Shown here: positions 5,197-5,263 of the stretch, one piece after another | How the letters are laid out: the number at the start of each line of letters is the position of its first letter | Numbering within the stretch: position 1 is the first letter of the stretch | Origin: an uncultured Flavobacteriales bacterium | Lineage (GTDB): Bacteria > Bacteroidota > Bacteroidia > Flavobacteriales > Crocinitomicaceae | Length of the DNA: 5,263 nt | Direction of reading: 5' to 3' | Assembly: GCA_946479985.1 (NCBI GenBank) | Contig: CAMLIF010000174.1 | Location: forward strand, 1 to 5,263 | Made by a program: the position numbers and the translations under genes | Notes under the pieces: generated by a model | Seen by the model: the letters and a program-made list of their open reading frames with translations, nothing else | Told to the model about the DNA's origin: nothing | The model's database searches: none

Positions 5197-5263
5197 GTTG
5201 TTTTTCTTGAAGGTAGGTAAAGGAAATGGTGATCCACCGTTTTTTGGGATAGATTGTGATCAG
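5197..5263 (-). other. Leader of the 4819-5196 gene
   Basis: Only 67 bases upstream of the small gene are in the window. The minus strand carries TACCTTCA (6 of 8 to TAnnTTTG) about 15 bases before the ATG, which is too weak to call as a promoter. No other gene begins here. Confidence 0.3.

Overview
The window most likely comes from a Bacteroidota chromosome, though I cannot place it below phylum. Three things point there: an orphan type IX secretion (T9SS) type A sorting domain, a perfect Bacteroidota -7 promoter motif (TAnnTTTG) in front of ssrA, and a tmRNA whose tag ends in YALAA and whose gene does not encode the terminal CCA. A LytS/YehU-type histidine kinase end, A+T-rich spacers and weak Shine-Dalgarno sites also fit.

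Layout. Bases 2-286 are the 3' end of a LytS-family sensor kinase (+). Bases 287-627 hold no convincing gene; they contain an 8-bp perfect hairpin (437-454) and one copy of a diverged repeat (467-495). Bases 628-1134 (-) encode a 168-residue exported protein of unknown function with five cysteines. A rho-independent terminator (1386-1419) then closes the tmRNA gene ssrA (1431-1829, -), which carries a tag ORF reading DNTSYALAA. Bases 1830-2268 are a non-coding divergent region between ssrA and katE, holding the ssrA promoter motif, the inverted second copy of the repeat, and short repeats ahead of katE. Bases 2269-4401 (+) encode a complete large-subunit (clade 2, HPII/KatE-like) catalase. Its TAA overlaps by one base the ATG of a 98-residue ORF (4401-4697) that is essentially a free T9SS sorting domain. 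A strong bidirectional hairpin (4734-4767) separates this from a convergent small gene (4819-5196, -) whose product resembles bacterial eRF1-domain-3-like 'translational machinery' proteins.

How it fits together. The centre is stress related: ribosome rescue (tmRNA), peroxide detoxification (KatE) and possibly a ribosome-associated stress protein. These genes are divergent or convergent and not one operon; only katE and the sorting-domain ORF look co-transcribed. I see no CRISPR array, transposase, defence system or complete mobile element. The most unusual points are the orphan sorting domain attached to katE and the inverted pair of diverged repeats on either side of the 628-1134 gene and ssrA.
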